From: Nocardiopsis metallicus
GTDB taxonomy: Bacteria > Actinomycetota > Actinomycetes > Streptosporangiales > Streptosporangiaceae
Reading direction: 5' to 3'
Length of the DNA: 64,000 bases
Assembly (NCBI RefSeq): GCF_014201115.1
Contig: NZ_JACHDO010000001.1
Coordinates: 6,324,001-6,388,000 of the forward strand
Within the stretch, counting starts at the first letter, position 1. Each line of letters opens with the position of its first letter. The position numbers were made by a program, and so were the translations under genes. Positions 41,624-50,072 of this stretch are shown here, piece after piece. A model generated the notes under the pieces. That model did not search any database. It was not told the DNA's origin and saw only the letters and a program-made list of their open reading frames with translations.

Positions 41624-42538
41624 TTACGCGGCCTGAGACAGCGCCGCAAGCCTGTCTTGAGCAACTTCGGTGTGGCGACGTTCATACTCAGCCGGGCTGA
41701 GCTGACCATTGGCCGAATGCCGCCGCCAGGGGTTGTAGAACCCCTCGATATAGGAGAACACCTCCCGCTCCGCATCCGCCCTGGTGGCGAAACGGGTGCG
41801 GTCGATCAACTCGGTCTCCAACGACGCGAAGAAGCTCTCGGTGACGGCGTTGTCGTAACACGACCCCGTCCGCCCCGTCGAGGGAGCGATCCCTGCCTCT
41901 TCGCAGCGGCGACCAAAGGCCAGACTGGTGTATTGCGATCCCTTGTCCGAGTGATGGATCAGCCCCGGACCGGGACGGCGGGCGGTCACCGCCATGGCCA
42001 GCGCGTCGCAGACCAGATCGGCGCGCATGTGAGGGGCCATCGCCCAGCCCACGATGCGGCGCGAGAACAGGTCCATCACCACCGCCAGGTACACCCACCC
42101 CTGGTCGGTGGGCACGTAGGTGATGTCCGCGCTCCACTTGGTGTTGGGGGCATGGGCGGTGAAGTCACGACCGACCAGATCCGGTGGGGCTGTGGCCATC
42201 CGGTCCTGGGAGGTCAGGCTTTTGCGGCCGGTGCGGCGGTGGACCCCGACCAGGCCCTGGCGGCGCATCAGCCGGGTGATGCGGTTGCGTCCAGCGCGGA
42301 TGCCGTCGAGCTCGGCCAGGTCGGCCTGGAGCCTGGGGGAGCCGTAGGTGCCGCGGGAGCGCTCGTGGTGGCCCTGGATGCGCTCGGACAGGTCAGCGTC
42401 GGAGCGTTCCTTGGCCGTGGGGCCGTCCTGGATTCGGTGGTGGTGTTTGTAGTAGCCCTGCCGCGATACGCCGAGCAGCCGGGACATCAGGGAGACGGAG
42501 TGGCGTGTCTTTTCTTCGTCGATCAGCCGGAACATCAC
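41624..42538 (-). CDS. IS3-family transposase OrfB
   Basis: Catalytic transposase subunit of 304 residues with an HTH_21 region (SLMSRLLGVSRQGYYKHHHR) and an rve integrase core. The DDE residues are in WSADITYVPTDQGWVYLAVV (first Asp), HHSDKGSQYTS (second Asp) and NAVTESFFASLETEL (Glu). It overlaps the end of orfA by four bases, and in this family is made as an OrfAB fusion by ribosomal frameshifting. It looks intact. Confidence 0.92.
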   Translation of the reverse strand: MMFRLIDEEKTRHSVSLMSRLLGVSRQGYYKHHHRIQDGPTAKERSDADLSERIQGHHERSRGTYGSPRLQADLAELDGIRAGRNRITRLMRRQGLVGVHRRTGRKSLTSQDRMATAPPDLVGRDFTAHAPNTKWSADITYVPTDQGWVYLAVVMDLFSRRIVGWAMAPHMRADLVCDALAMAVTARRPGPGLIHHSDKGSQYTSLAFGRRCEEAGIAPSTGRTGSCYDNAVTESFFASLETELIDRTRFATRADAEREVFSYIEGFYNPWRRHSANGQLSPAEYERRHTEVAQDRLAALSQAA

Positions 42539-42822
42539 CGACTGGTCTCCCGGACGAAGAAAGCCGTGGCCTTGCGCAGGATCTCGCGCTCTTCGCGCAG
42601 CTGGGCGTTCTCTCGGCGAAGGCGGGCCAGTTCGGCCTTGTCATCGCTGGTGGTGCCCTCTGCCTGGCCGGAGTCGATCTTGGCCTGATTGATCCAGGTG
42701 CGGATCGTCTGGGCCGAGGGTTCGAACTCAGCTGCCAGGTCCTCGGGGCTACGGCCGGAGCGGGCCAGCGCGATGATCTGATCGCGGTACTCCGGCGGGT
42801 ACGCAGGGCGGGTCTTGGGCAC
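42535..42822 (-). CDS. IS3-family transposase OrfA
   Basis: A 95-residue DNA-binding subunit: YPPEYRDQIIALARSGRSPE (helix-turn-helix), QTIRTWINQAKID and a leucine zipper (ELARLRRENAQLREEREILR). The GTG at 42822 has a gaggag ribosome-binding site. An upstream ATG at 42873 would lie inside the terminal repeat and is rejected. Confidence 0.88.
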   Translation of the reverse strand: MPKTRPAYPPEYRDQIIALARSGRSPEDLAAEFEPSAQTIRTWINQAKIDSGQAEGTTSDDKAELARLRRENAQLREEREILRKATAFFVRETSR

Positions 42823-42889
42823 TTCAATCTCCTCGTTCAATGACAAAGTATCCGAAAGCGGACACCTGTCCACCGAACCGAAGCAAGAT

Positions 42890-43558
42890 CACTTCATCCT
42901 CGCCACGCCTGCTTCCCACACCACAAGCCCGCGACAGCGACCGGGGCGGAACCGACCCTGCCCGACGACGCGCCAGCGGACGACAGGTCAACCTCACCGA
43001 CCTCATCACCGTGTGGTCACCTCCAGCACCGTGCACGAGCGATACCGCCAGCTGCACGACTCATCCCAGGCACGCACAGTGTCCAGCACTTGCGTTCGAC
43101 CCACCCAAGCTCCTGCCCACCCCACGGGCCTCGGACACCGGAACCGCTGGACGACGTGCAGGGAACGGTTTCCGTCCTCCCTTGAGTCAGGTTGTTCTCG
43201 AACTACTGCTTGGCCCCGATGCCAAACAGACAAACACGGCCCCGGACACCAATCCTGCGGCTTCGACTGGGGGATCTATGCCCCCGCCATCCACCGCTGG
43301 GAGCGCGCGCTCGGACGACCCGCACCCCAGCCCCACGAACGAGGACAGCGGGGACGACCCCGCCTGAGCCCTCAGTGGGTTGAGTGGCTGATGGGTCTCC
43401 CCTCGGGGTGGGTTACCGACCCGGAACTCGGCATGCCGCGTCGTGCTCAACTCCACGCCCTCGGCAACGGTGTGGTGCCGCAGCAGGCTCGGCTTGCCGT
43501 GCGGCACCTGCTCGCCGAGATGGCTCATGCCGAAGGGGGAGGTGCGGCATGGGACTGA
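42890..43558 (+). pseudogene. DNA (cytosine-5) methyltransferase, truncated and frameshifted
   Basis: Only the C-terminal variable and motif X part remains. One frame shows LLPTPQARDSDRGG and LLPTPRASDTGTAGRR, then after a frameshift near 43270 another frame shows WGIYAPAIHRWERALGRPAP, LSPQWVEWLMGLPSGWVTDP and QLHALGNGVVPQQARLAVRHL (motif X). The catalytic PC motif and SAM-binding motifs are absent because the IS3 element sits at the 5' edge. Phage- and element-borne methyltransferases of actinomycetes have this layout. Confidence 0.8.
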
Positions 43559-43986
43559 CACTGGTGCCCGTGCCGTTCGCCGAAGCGAAGGCGTTCATCG
43601 ATGTGTGGCACCGCCATCTGAAAGCGCCCCGCGGCCACAAGTTCAGCCTCGGCATTGCCGATGACGACGGGGTTCTGGTCGCTGTTGCCGTGGTCGGCCG
43701 ACCGGTCGCGCGCGGGCTCGATGACGGCCGCACTCTCGAAGTCACCCGGCTCGCCAGCGATGGCACACGCAACACGTGCTCGATGCTCTACGCCGCCTCT
43801 TGGAGGGCCGCACGGGCACTGGCCTACCGGCGCCTGGTCACCTACACCCGCGCCGACGAAACCGGGGCGTCGCTGCGCGCCGCTGGGTGGAAACCGGTCG
43901 CGGCATTGCCGTCTCGGGAGGGCTGGCATCCACCCCGGCGGCCACGGGCCGAAGGAGTTTCGAGAATCCGCTGGGAGGCCCGATGA
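43549..43986 (+). CDS. XF1762-family protein
   Basis: A 145-residue protein of a family carried by phages and integrative elements, resembling a GNAT-like fold. VPFAEAKAFIDVWHRHLKAP, GHKFSLGIADDDGVLVAVAV, VGRPVARGLDDGRTLEVTRL and YRRLVTYTRADETGASLRAA are in family order, and the end reads IRWEAR. The ATG at 43549 follows gggggagg and overlaps the methyltransferase stop. Biochemical function is unknown. Confidence 0.8.
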   Translation: MGLTLVPVPFAEAKAFIDVWHRHLKAPRGHKFSLGIADDDGVLVAVAVVGRPVARGLDDGRTLEVTRLASDGTRNTCSMLYAASWRAARALAYRRLVTYTRADETGASLRAAGWKPVAALPSREGWHPPRRPRAEGVSRIRWEAR

Positions 43987-44193
43987 GAAGGGCGCTCCTA
44001 CCGGTTGCCTGGTCCGTCTCGTTGCCGCTCGGTATGCGGTCCCATCTCGCTGCCATTCCACCATGCGGCGTCCCGGGGCTCCAAAGCCGTCGGCATCACC
44101 ACACGAGCGGGGCATCGCGGCGGCAAGAGCGGCAATGCCGAGCGGGTGCCGGTATTGCCGCTCTCCGGGACCTTACCTCCGGGGGAGGTTTGT

Positions 44194-44442
44194 GTGTCTG
44201 AAGAGAAATATAAGGGCTCTGACCAGCTGAAACACTGTGAAAATGGTGCCGCTGTCACCTATCCTGAAGGGCACACCGACCCCGACCGCGTACGCAAGAG
44301 GGCTCCGACCGTGCACCCCCCGGAAGACCCACCGCACATTTCCCCCGAAGGGGCTCAAGCATTACTGAAGATCATCCGCAAAGCGTACGCACGGCGCATC
44401 GCCGACGACTTCGATCCCTCGTCAACCGACAGAAGGGCCTGA
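44194..44442 (+). CDS. Small protein preceding the recombinase (82 residues)
   Basis: A GTG start with a ccgggggagg ribosome-binding site. The C-terminal half VHPPEDPPHISPEGAQALLK followed by IIRKAYARRIADD resembles short proteins that regularly precede large serine recombinases in actinomycete elements. Its stop is three bases before the recombinase ATG. A role as excisionase or accessory factor is possible but unproven. Confidence 0.6.
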   Translation: MSEEKYKGSDQLKHCENGAAVTYPEGHTDPDRVRKRAPTVHPPEDPPHISPEGAQALLKIIRKAYARRIADDFDPSSTDRRA

Positions 44443-44445
44443 GAC

Positions 44446-46149
44446 ATGTCTACGGTCCAGCAGCCACTGGACTTCGCCTTCCTCGGACGCGTGTCCACCG
44501 AGGACAAGCAAGATCCTGAATCCTCGCGCAACTGGCAGAAAGCACGCGCCGAAACGCTGATCGGGCCCCGTGGGCGAATCGTGGCGGAGTACTTCGACAT
44601 CGATCGTTCACGCTCGATCCCTCCGCAGCGCCGCCCAGAGGCTAGCCGTTTGTTGGACTCCCTCTCTGACCCCGGGCGAGGTTTCCAAGCGGTAGTGATC
44701 GGAGAACCACAGCGCGCTTTCTACGGCAGCCAGTTCGTGATGACAGCACCGGTGTTCGAGCACTACCGCGTACAGCTGTGGGTGCCTGAGATTGGAGGGC
44801 CCATCGACCCCTCCAATGAAGCGCACGAGCTGATCATGTCGATGTACGGCGGGATCTCCAAAGGCGAGCGGACCCGGATCAAGACACGGGTCCGTAGCTC
44901 CATGGCTGCTCAGGCCCTGCTAGAAGGCCGGTACCTGGGAGGGCGCCCGCCATACGGGTACATGCTCGTGGATGCGGGCCCGCACCCCAATCCCTCCAAA
45001 GCCGCTGACGGAAAGAGAATGCGGCGGCTGGTCCCAGATCCTCAGACGGCCGGGGTCGTGGCACGGATCTTCGCTGAGTACCTGCTCGGGCTGGGCATCT
45101 TTGCGATCGCCGAAGGGCTCACACGTGACGGCATCCCCTCGCCGTCGGCCCATGACCGCAAGCGCAACCGGCACCGCTCCGGGATCGCCTGGTCCAAGGG
45201 CACGGTCCGCGCCATCCTGAGGAACCCCCGGTACACCGGTCACCAGGTGTGGGCCAAACAGCGCAAGGACGAGGTTCTCCTCGACGTCAACGACGTCCAA
45301 CTTGGCCACCACACCCTGTTGCGGTGGAACGGGGACGATGAGTGGGTGTGGTCGCGGGACCAGGTCCATGAGCCCTTGATCACCCACGAGGACTTCGCTC
45401 AAGCGAAGGCCCTGATGGGCTCACGTGGCCGGACCCCGGGCGGGGAGCACAAGACGCGTCGGACCCTGAACCCCTACCTGTTCCGGGGGGCATTCGAGTG
45501 CTGCCTGTGCGATCGAAGGATGCAAGGTCAGTGGTCCCATGAGGAGGCCTACTACCGCTGCCGGTTCCCTGAGGAGTACGCGTTGGCCAACAAGGTCCAC
45601 CACCCTCGGAACGTCTACGTGAGGGAAGCCGACGTGGTTCCGGTGCTGGACAGGTGGATCGCCGCCGAGTTCGCCCCGGGCAGGATCGCAGCGACGGTGG
45701 ACACGCTCATGAAGGAGGACACGGGAGAGGACGCCCGGAGAGCTCGTGAGGTCGCGGAACTTCGACAGACGATGTCTGAGTGCGACCGCAAGCTCAAACA
45801 GCACCGTGCGGTGCTGGAGGCCGGTGCCGATCCCGTAGAAGTCACGCAGTGGATGAACGAGACCAAGGCCGAGAGATCAGCCGCTGAGGCCAAGGTGCAC
45901 CGTCTGGAACGGACACCGAAGAAGGCCGGTAAGGACGACGTCATGAAGATGGTCAACGACCTGGGCGACATCGCCCGAGTGCTCGGTGAGGCCGAGCCCT
46001 GGGACAAGGTCGAGCTCTACCAGGGTTTGGGCCTGCGGATGCGCTATGACCCCGTGAAAAACAGCGTGCGGGCCGAGATTCATCTCGACCCGCATCAGAA
46101 GTCCAACGATCCCCGTGGGGGGATGGTTCGTGTCCGAGGGGGGACTTGA
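44446..46149 (+). CDS. Large serine recombinase (integrase of the element)
   Basis: Site-specific integrase of 567 residues. The N-terminal resolvase domain has the nucleophile in FLGRVSTEDKQDPESSR (Ser17), with RSRSIPPQRRPEASRLLDS and SMYGGISKGERTRIKTRV following. A recombinase domain (GRPPYGYMLVD, VRAILRNPRYTGHQVWAK), a zinc-ribbon with CCLCDRRMQG and YYRCRF, and a coiled-coil (about 430-500) follow. The last codons and stop lie within the tRNA-Leu gene on the other strand, marking the attachment site. It appears complete and could still be active. Confidence 0.93.
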   Translation: MSTVQQPLDFAFLGRVSTEDKQDPESSRNWQKARAETLIGPRGRIVAEYFDIDRSRSIPPQRRPEASRLLDSLSDPGRGFQAVVIGEPQRAFYGSQFVMTAPVFEHYRVQLWVPEIGGPIDPSNEAHELIMSMYGGISKGERTRIKTRVRSSMAAQALLEGRYLGGRPPYGYMLVDAGPHPNPSKAADGKRMRRLVPDPQTAGVVARIFAEYLLGLGIFAIAEGLTRDGIPSPSAHDRKRNRHRSGIAWSKGTVRAILRNPRYTGHQVWAKQRKDEVLLDVNDVQLGHHTLLRWNGDDEWVWSRDQVHEPLITHEDFAQAKALMGSRGRTPGGEHKTRRTLNPYLFRGAFECCLCDRRMQGQWSHEEAYYRCRFPEEYALANKVHHPRNVYVREADVVPVLDRWIAAEFAPGRIAATVDTLMKEDTGEDARRAREVAELRQTMSECDRKLKQHRAVLEAGADPVEVTQWMNETKAERSAAEAKVHRLERTPKKAGKDDVMKMVNDLGDIARVLGEAEPWDKVELYQGLGLRMRYDPVKNSVRAEIHLDPHQKSNDPRGGMVRVRGGT

Positions 46150-46215
46150 ACCCCCACAGCCTTAACGGCCACTAGCACCTCAAGCTAGCGCGTCTACCTA
46201 TTCCGCCACCCGGAC
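46131..46215 (-). tRNA. tRNA-Leu (anticodon GAG)
   Basis: The acceptor stem gtccggg (46215 leftward) pairs with ctcggac (46138-46132 on this strand). The anticodon arm ctagc-ttgaggt-gctag gives GAG, a long variable arm follows as in leucine tRNAs, and the T-arm is gggggttcaagtccccc. CCA is not encoded. The serine recombinase ends inside its 3' half, so the gene serves as integration site and is restored by the element. Confidence 0.93.
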
Positions 46216-46351
46216 CGGGCTGTTCGGCGTGCATCGCTCCGAACAGGTTTAACCATAGCAAAGGTCTGGGGGCTTCCGAACCAGTTTTCCGGCGGGGGGT
46301 GGTCGTGACAGGCTCTAGGGCAAAAGGTGCGGCCGGAGACGGGAGAGCCAG

Positions 46352-47674
46352 ATGGTGGATCCAGGTAAGGAACTGAGCGCGGGCGAGGTCGAGGTCGTCG
46401 ACCTGTGCCGGGAGCTCATCGAGTTCGACACCTCCAACTACGGCGACCATTCCGGTCCGGGGGAGCGCAAGGCGGCGGAGTACGTCGCGACCAGGCTCGA
46501 CGAGGTCGGGGTGGAGTCGCGGATCTACGAGAAGCACCCCGGGCGCAGCAACGTGGTGGCGCGGATCACGGGTGAGGACCCCTCGCGGCCGCCGCTGCTC
46601 ATCCACGGGCACCTCGACGTGGTTCCGGCCGCGCCCGAGGACTGGACCCACCACCCCTTCGCCGGTGAGGTCGCCGACGGCTGCGTGTGGGGCCGGGGCG
46701 CGGTCGACATGAAGAACATGAACGCGATGGTGCTGGCGATGCTGCGGCAGCGGCTGCGCGAGGGGCGCAAACCGCCGCGGGACATCGTGCTGGCCTTCCT
46801 CGCCGACGAGGAGGCCGGCGGTACCTGGGGCGCCCAGTACCTGGTGGACGAGCACCCCGAGCTGTTCGCCGACTGCGACTCCGCGATCAGCGAGGTCGGC
46901 GGTTTCTCCTTCACGGTCAACGAGAACCGGCGCCTGTACCTGGTGGAGACCGCGGAGAAGGGCATCGCGTGGATGAAGCTCACCGCGCGCGGCACCGCCG
47001 GGCACGGTTCGATGACCAACCGGGACAACGCCGTCACCGAGCTGGCCGCGGCCGTCGCGCGGCTGGGGCGGCACGAGTTCCCGGTGCAGCTCACCCCGAC
47101 GGTGCGGACCTTCCTGGAGGAGATCTGCGAGGAGTTCCAGATCCCCTTCGACGAGAAGGACGTGGACGCCACGGTGGCCCGGCTGGGCCCGATCGCCAAG
47201 ATGATCGGCGCCACGCTGCGCAACACCCTCAACCCGACGGTGCTCGGCGGCGGCTACAAGGCCAACGTCATCCCGGGTGAGGCCACCGCTCAGGTGGACG
47301 GGCGCTTCCTGCCCGGCACCGAGGACGAGTACTTCGCGAAGATCGACGCACTGCTCGGCCCGAAGGTCAGCCGCGACTTCATCCACCACCTGCCCGCCGT
47401 GGAGACCTCCTTCGACGGCGGTCTGGTGAACGCGATGTCGGAGTCCCTGCTGGCCGAGGACCCGGGGGCCAAGGCCGTCCCCTACTGCCTTTCGGGCGGT
47501 ACGGACGCCAAGAGCTTCTCCCGGCTGGGCGTGCGCAACTACGGTTTCGCGCCGCTGAAGCTGCCGCCGGAGCTGGACTTCGCCGGCATGTTCCACGGGG
47601 TCGACGAGCGCGTCCCCGTGGACGGCCTCCAGTTCGGTGTGCGGGTGCTGGACCGTTTCATCGGCATGAGCTGA
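46352..47674 (+). CDS. M20-family metallopeptidase
   Basis: Cytosolic zinc peptidase or deacylase of 440 residues (ArgE/DapE/carboxypeptidase G2 class). Metal ligands are in LLIHGHLDVVPAAPEDW (His, Asp near 90-92), GRGAVDMKNMNAMVLA (second Asp), FLADEEAGGTWGAQYL (catalytic Glu pair) and FHGVDERVPVDGL (last His). The dimerisation domain contains ARGTAGHGSM. The substrate is not predictable. It is the first apparently core gene after the tRNA. Ribosome-binding site gggagag. Confidence 0.9.
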   Translation: MVDPGKELSAGEVEVVDLCRELIEFDTSNYGDHSGPGERKAAEYVATRLDEVGVESRIYEKHPGRSNVVARITGEDPSRPPLLIHGHLDVVPAAPEDWTHHPFAGEVADGCVWGRGAVDMKNMNAMVLAMLRQRLREGRKPPRDIVLAFLADEEAGGTWGAQYLVDEHPELFADCDSAISEVGGFSFTVNENRRLYLVETAEKGIAWMKLTARGTAGHGSMTNRDNAVTELAAAVARLGRHEFPVQLTPTVRTFLEEICEEFQIPFDEKDVDATVARLGPIAKMIGATLRNTLNPTVLGGGYKANVIPGEATAQVDGRFLPGTEDEYFAKIDALLGPKVSRDFIHHLPAVETSFDGGLVNAMSESLLAEDPGAKAVPYCLSGGTDAKSFSRLGVRNYGFAPLKLPPELDFAGMFHGVDERVPVDGLQFGVRVLDRFIGMS

Positions 47675-47744
47675 CCCGCTGTGTTGACCTAAATTCCGAC
47701 GGGTGCTGGCCGAATCTTTTGGGGCCAGACTCCGCAAAACCGGA

Positions 47745-47783
47745 CCAACCGCGCCGGGAACTTCTCGGCGCGGTTGGTTTTTT
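47745..47783 (+). terminator. Rho-independent terminator after the M20 peptidase gene
   Basis: ccaaccgcgccg (47745-47756) pairs perfectly with cggcgcggttgg (47766-47777), nine-base loop, followed by tttttt. It is the most canonical terminator in the window. Confidence 0.9.
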
Positions 47784-47918
47784 CGCGCACTGTCACTCAG
47801 GGTGATGCTACGGTTTCTTTCAGTTCGACGTTGCCCTGTGTTCTGGGGCTTCGTGGAGCGACCGTTCGCGGCGCCGCCGCACGGGACCGTTCAGTGACAG
47901 CGAAACGAAGGGGCATCC

Positions 47919-48986
47919 ATGGTGCTCGCGAGCCGAGGGTGGCTGGTCTCAGCCAGTCGCGCTGCTCGCAACCCCCGTGGTGCCTACGCCCGTTTGCTGA
48001 TCCTGTCCGGAATCGTCGCCGTGGCCTGGCTGGCCGGGGGAGTGGGTGTCGCGCACGGCGAGACCTCCACCGAATCCGGCGGGCTCGGCAACCTCGGTGG
48101 CAGTGTCCTGGGCGTCGGCGAGATCACCGACCGCACGGGGCAGGCCGCCGGAGAGCTCCGGGAGACCCGCCTCTCCGACACGGCCACCCGAGCCGCTTCC
48201 TCCACCGGAGCCCTCACCGAGACCGTCGTGCCGCAGGCGTCCGCGCTTCCCGCGAACGCGCTTCGGGAGACCGGTGTCAGTGCGGCGCTGGAGGAGAGCA
48301 CGGTCGGCTCCGTCGCCAACGAGATCGTGCACGACACCGGCCAGGCCGTCGACGACACCGCACGCGGGGCCACCGGCCTCGTCACCGGGGTCGCCCGCAC
48401 CGGCCAGGAGGTCGTCGAGTCCACGGACGGGTCCCTGCGCGAGAACGCGCTGGTGGACACCGTCACCTCGGGCCTGGCCGACACGGTCGGCCAGGGCGGG
48501 ACCGACGCCGTGACCGAGAACGGGGGACCCCTGGGTCTGCCGGTCCTGGGTTCGGCTGAGGACTCCGCCTTCGCCACCCTGCCCGCCGACCAGCGTCCCG
48601 ACGCCGATGCGGACGAGCGCGAGCGTGAAGAGCGTGAGCGTGAAGAGCGCGATGCCCGGGTGGCGCGTGCGGCCGACGAGATCGCCGCGCACGTGGTGGA
48701 GAACTCGTGGCGTGTGGCCGATGAGGCCGCCCGCAAAGCCGGGGACACGGCCGCCGGCGGGGAGTCCGCCGAGCGGATCCGTCTGATCGGCGGCGGTTCC
48801 TACCACCAGGCCGGGCCGGACACCACCGGTGCCTCCGCCCCGTCCTTCCAGGCCCCCGGCGCCGCCGGGTTCCTGATGGCCCGCTCCGAGCACATGGTGC
48901 TCCGGGCCCAGCGGGTCGCCCTGCCCGGCGACCCCAACCTGGTGGTCCGCGACGCCGCGGACGACCCCTCCTTCTCCCCCGACTAG
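47919..48986 (+). CDS. Secreted or membrane-anchored protein of unknown function
   Basis: A 355-residue protein not recognised. An N-terminal hydrophobic helix (about 26-46, ending VAHGETS) is a signal peptide or anchor. The middle is low-complexity, with repeated short TG/DT-rich helices (GQAVDDTARGATGLVTGVAR). A charged Glu/Arg run lies at about 225-245 (EREEREREERD), and the C-terminus ends DDPSFSPD. No membrane helix or sorting motif is seen at the C-terminus. It precedes two chaplin-type genes, so a role at the cell surface is plausible. Confidence 0.65.
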   Translation: MVLASRGWLVSASRAARNPRGAYARLLILSGIVAVAWLAGGVGVAHGETSTESGGLGNLGGSVLGVGEITDRTGQAAGELRETRLSDTATRAASSTGALTETVVPQASALPANALRETGVSAALEESTVGSVANEIVHDTGQAVDDTARGATGLVTGVARTGQEVVESTDGSLRENALVDTVTSGLADTVGQGGTDAVTENGGPLGLPVLGSAEDSAFATLPADQRPDADADEREREEREREERDARVARAADEIAAHVVENSWRVADEAARKAGDTAAGGESAERIRLIGGGSYHQAGPDTTGASAPSFQAPGAAGFLMARSEHMVLRAQRVALPGDPNLVVRDAADDPSFSPD

Positions 48987-49143
48987 CCGCGCTCCAGACC
49001 GCGGCCGGTCCGTGCGCCCTGCGCACAGCCGCCCCACCGAATCCGGTCGGGCGTGCTCTCTTCCCCAGGCTCCCACGCCGGGAAATCCGTCCGCGGTCCC
49101 TGAGGCACCAACAGACCTCTCCTCGTCGACCAAAGGACAGCCG

Positions 49144-49752
49144 ATGACCCAGACAACCCACCTCCGACTCGCCGCGGTCCTGGCAGCCGGATTCATCGTT
49201 ACCTCCCACGGCGTCGCCCTCGCCGACACCACGACCAGCGGTAACGGGTCGATCGGCGGCGGCAACCAGGTGGTGCTCGACGTCGACGCCCCGGTCAACG
49301 CCTGCGGGAACGCCGTTGCGGTCCTGGGCGTGGCCGGAGCCAACTGCGCCGGCGGCGACGCCAAGGTGACCGAGACCAAGACCCCGAAGGACCCCCACCC
49401 CGGCTACGAGGGCTACGACCCGGAGGAGCCCGAGGAGGAGCCCGAGGAAGAGGAGCCGGTCGAGGAGGAGCCCGAGGAGGAGCCGCGCGAGGAGGAGCCC
49501 GAGGAAGAGGAGCCGGTCGAGGAGGAGCCGGAGGAGGAAGAGGAGCGCGAGGAGCAGGCCGAGGAGGACAAGCCCTCTCCCGAGCCCTCCGAGTCCGCGT
49601 CTCCTTCCGCTCCGCCCGCCGACGAGAGCCGCCTCGCGGTCACCGGTACCGACCAGAGCGCCCTCGCCGGGCTGCTGGCCGCCGCGGTCCTGGCGGTCGC
49701 CGCGGGCGCCGGGCTCCTGCTCTTCGGCAAGCGCCGCAGGGCCCGCGCCTGA
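49144..49752 (+). CDS. Long chaplin with one chaplin domain and sortase signal
   Basis: Cell-surface amphipathic protein of 202 residues. A signal peptide (1-28) leads into a chaplin domain (about 30-78) with TSGNGSIGGGNQVVLDVDAP and two cysteines (NACGNA, ANCAGG). A long Glu/Pro repeat spacer (about 95-150) reaches across the wall. LAVTGTD matches the LAxTG signal of class E sortases, followed by a helix and KRRRARA. Long chaplins cover aerial structures with a hydrophobic amyloid layer. Ribosome-binding site aaaggac. Confidence 0.9.
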   Translation: MTQTTHLRLAAVLAAGFIVTSHGVALADTTTSGNGSIGGGNQVVLDVDAPVNACGNAVAVLGVAGANCAGGDAKVTETKTPKDPHPGYEGYDPEEPEEEPEEEEPVEEEPEEEPREEEPEEEEPVEEEPEEEEEREEQAEEDKPSPEPSESASPSAPPADESRLAVTGTDQSALAGLLAAAVLAVAAGAGLLLFGKRRRARA

Positions 49753-50072
49753 CCAGCTTCCCGGGCCGCACGGCCCGGGGGTTGACGCGAGTCCCGCAGC
49801 ACCGGCCAAGGCCATGTGCTCGGGGTTCACGTCAGCCGCCGTCCAACCAGGGCGGAGCTGATCGACGGGGTGTGAACGTCCGCACGCAGCCAGCGCAGAC
49901 GGACGCGGCCGCACCCGACAGCCCGGCAGACCCGTACCGACCAGGTGCGGAGCCGACCGGATGATCCCCGGCCTTGGCCGAAGGCCCGCGCTCCACCCAG
50001 GGGCGTGGAACGGCCTGTGGCCCACAGCACGACACCTTCTCATCTACTCGTTCACTCGAAAGGACTTCCCAC
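49753..50072. other. Intergenic region between the chaplin genes
   Basis: It contains a perfect hairpin (49760-49779) just behind the first chaplin gene and an aaaggac ribosome-binding site before 50073. No gene is supported in the rest, where the promoter of the five-repeat gene should be. Confidence 0.5.
49760..49779 (+). terminator. Compact hairpin after the long chaplin gene
   Basis: cccgggccg-ca-cggcccggg is a perfect 9-bp stem, followed by ggggttg. It is a likely terminator, typical of GC-rich actinomycetes that lack a T-run. Confidence 0.6.

Larger units (their letters stand above)
41587..42886 (-). mobile_element. IS3-family insertion sequence
   Basis: The left end reads ttgcttcagttcggtagaca and the right end, reverse-complemented, ttgcttcggttcggtggaca: 18 of 20 positions match. 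GAT lies directly outside on both sides (41584-41586 and 42887-42889, offset by one base on the left), a possible 3-bp target duplication. Two overlapping transposase frames fill the element. Edges are accurate to a few bases. Confidence 0.85.
29700..46150. mobile_element. Integrative element with copper cargo, right end in tRNA-Leu
   Basis: From left to right it holds DUF2637, two tiny coupled genes, a copper-resistance operon, an inserted IS3, a DNA-methyltransferase relic, an XF1762-family gene, a small gene and an intact large serine recombinase. The recombinase stop codon lies within the tRNA-Leu gene. No relaxase, FtsK/TraSA-type or replication gene is present, so it is not self-transmissible. 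The left boundary is approximate. Confidence 0.65.

Noticed and set aside
42823..42873. Upstream start for IS3 orfA
   Set aside because: It lies within or next to the terminal inverted repeat; the GTG at 42822 has a gaggag site and gives the usual length.
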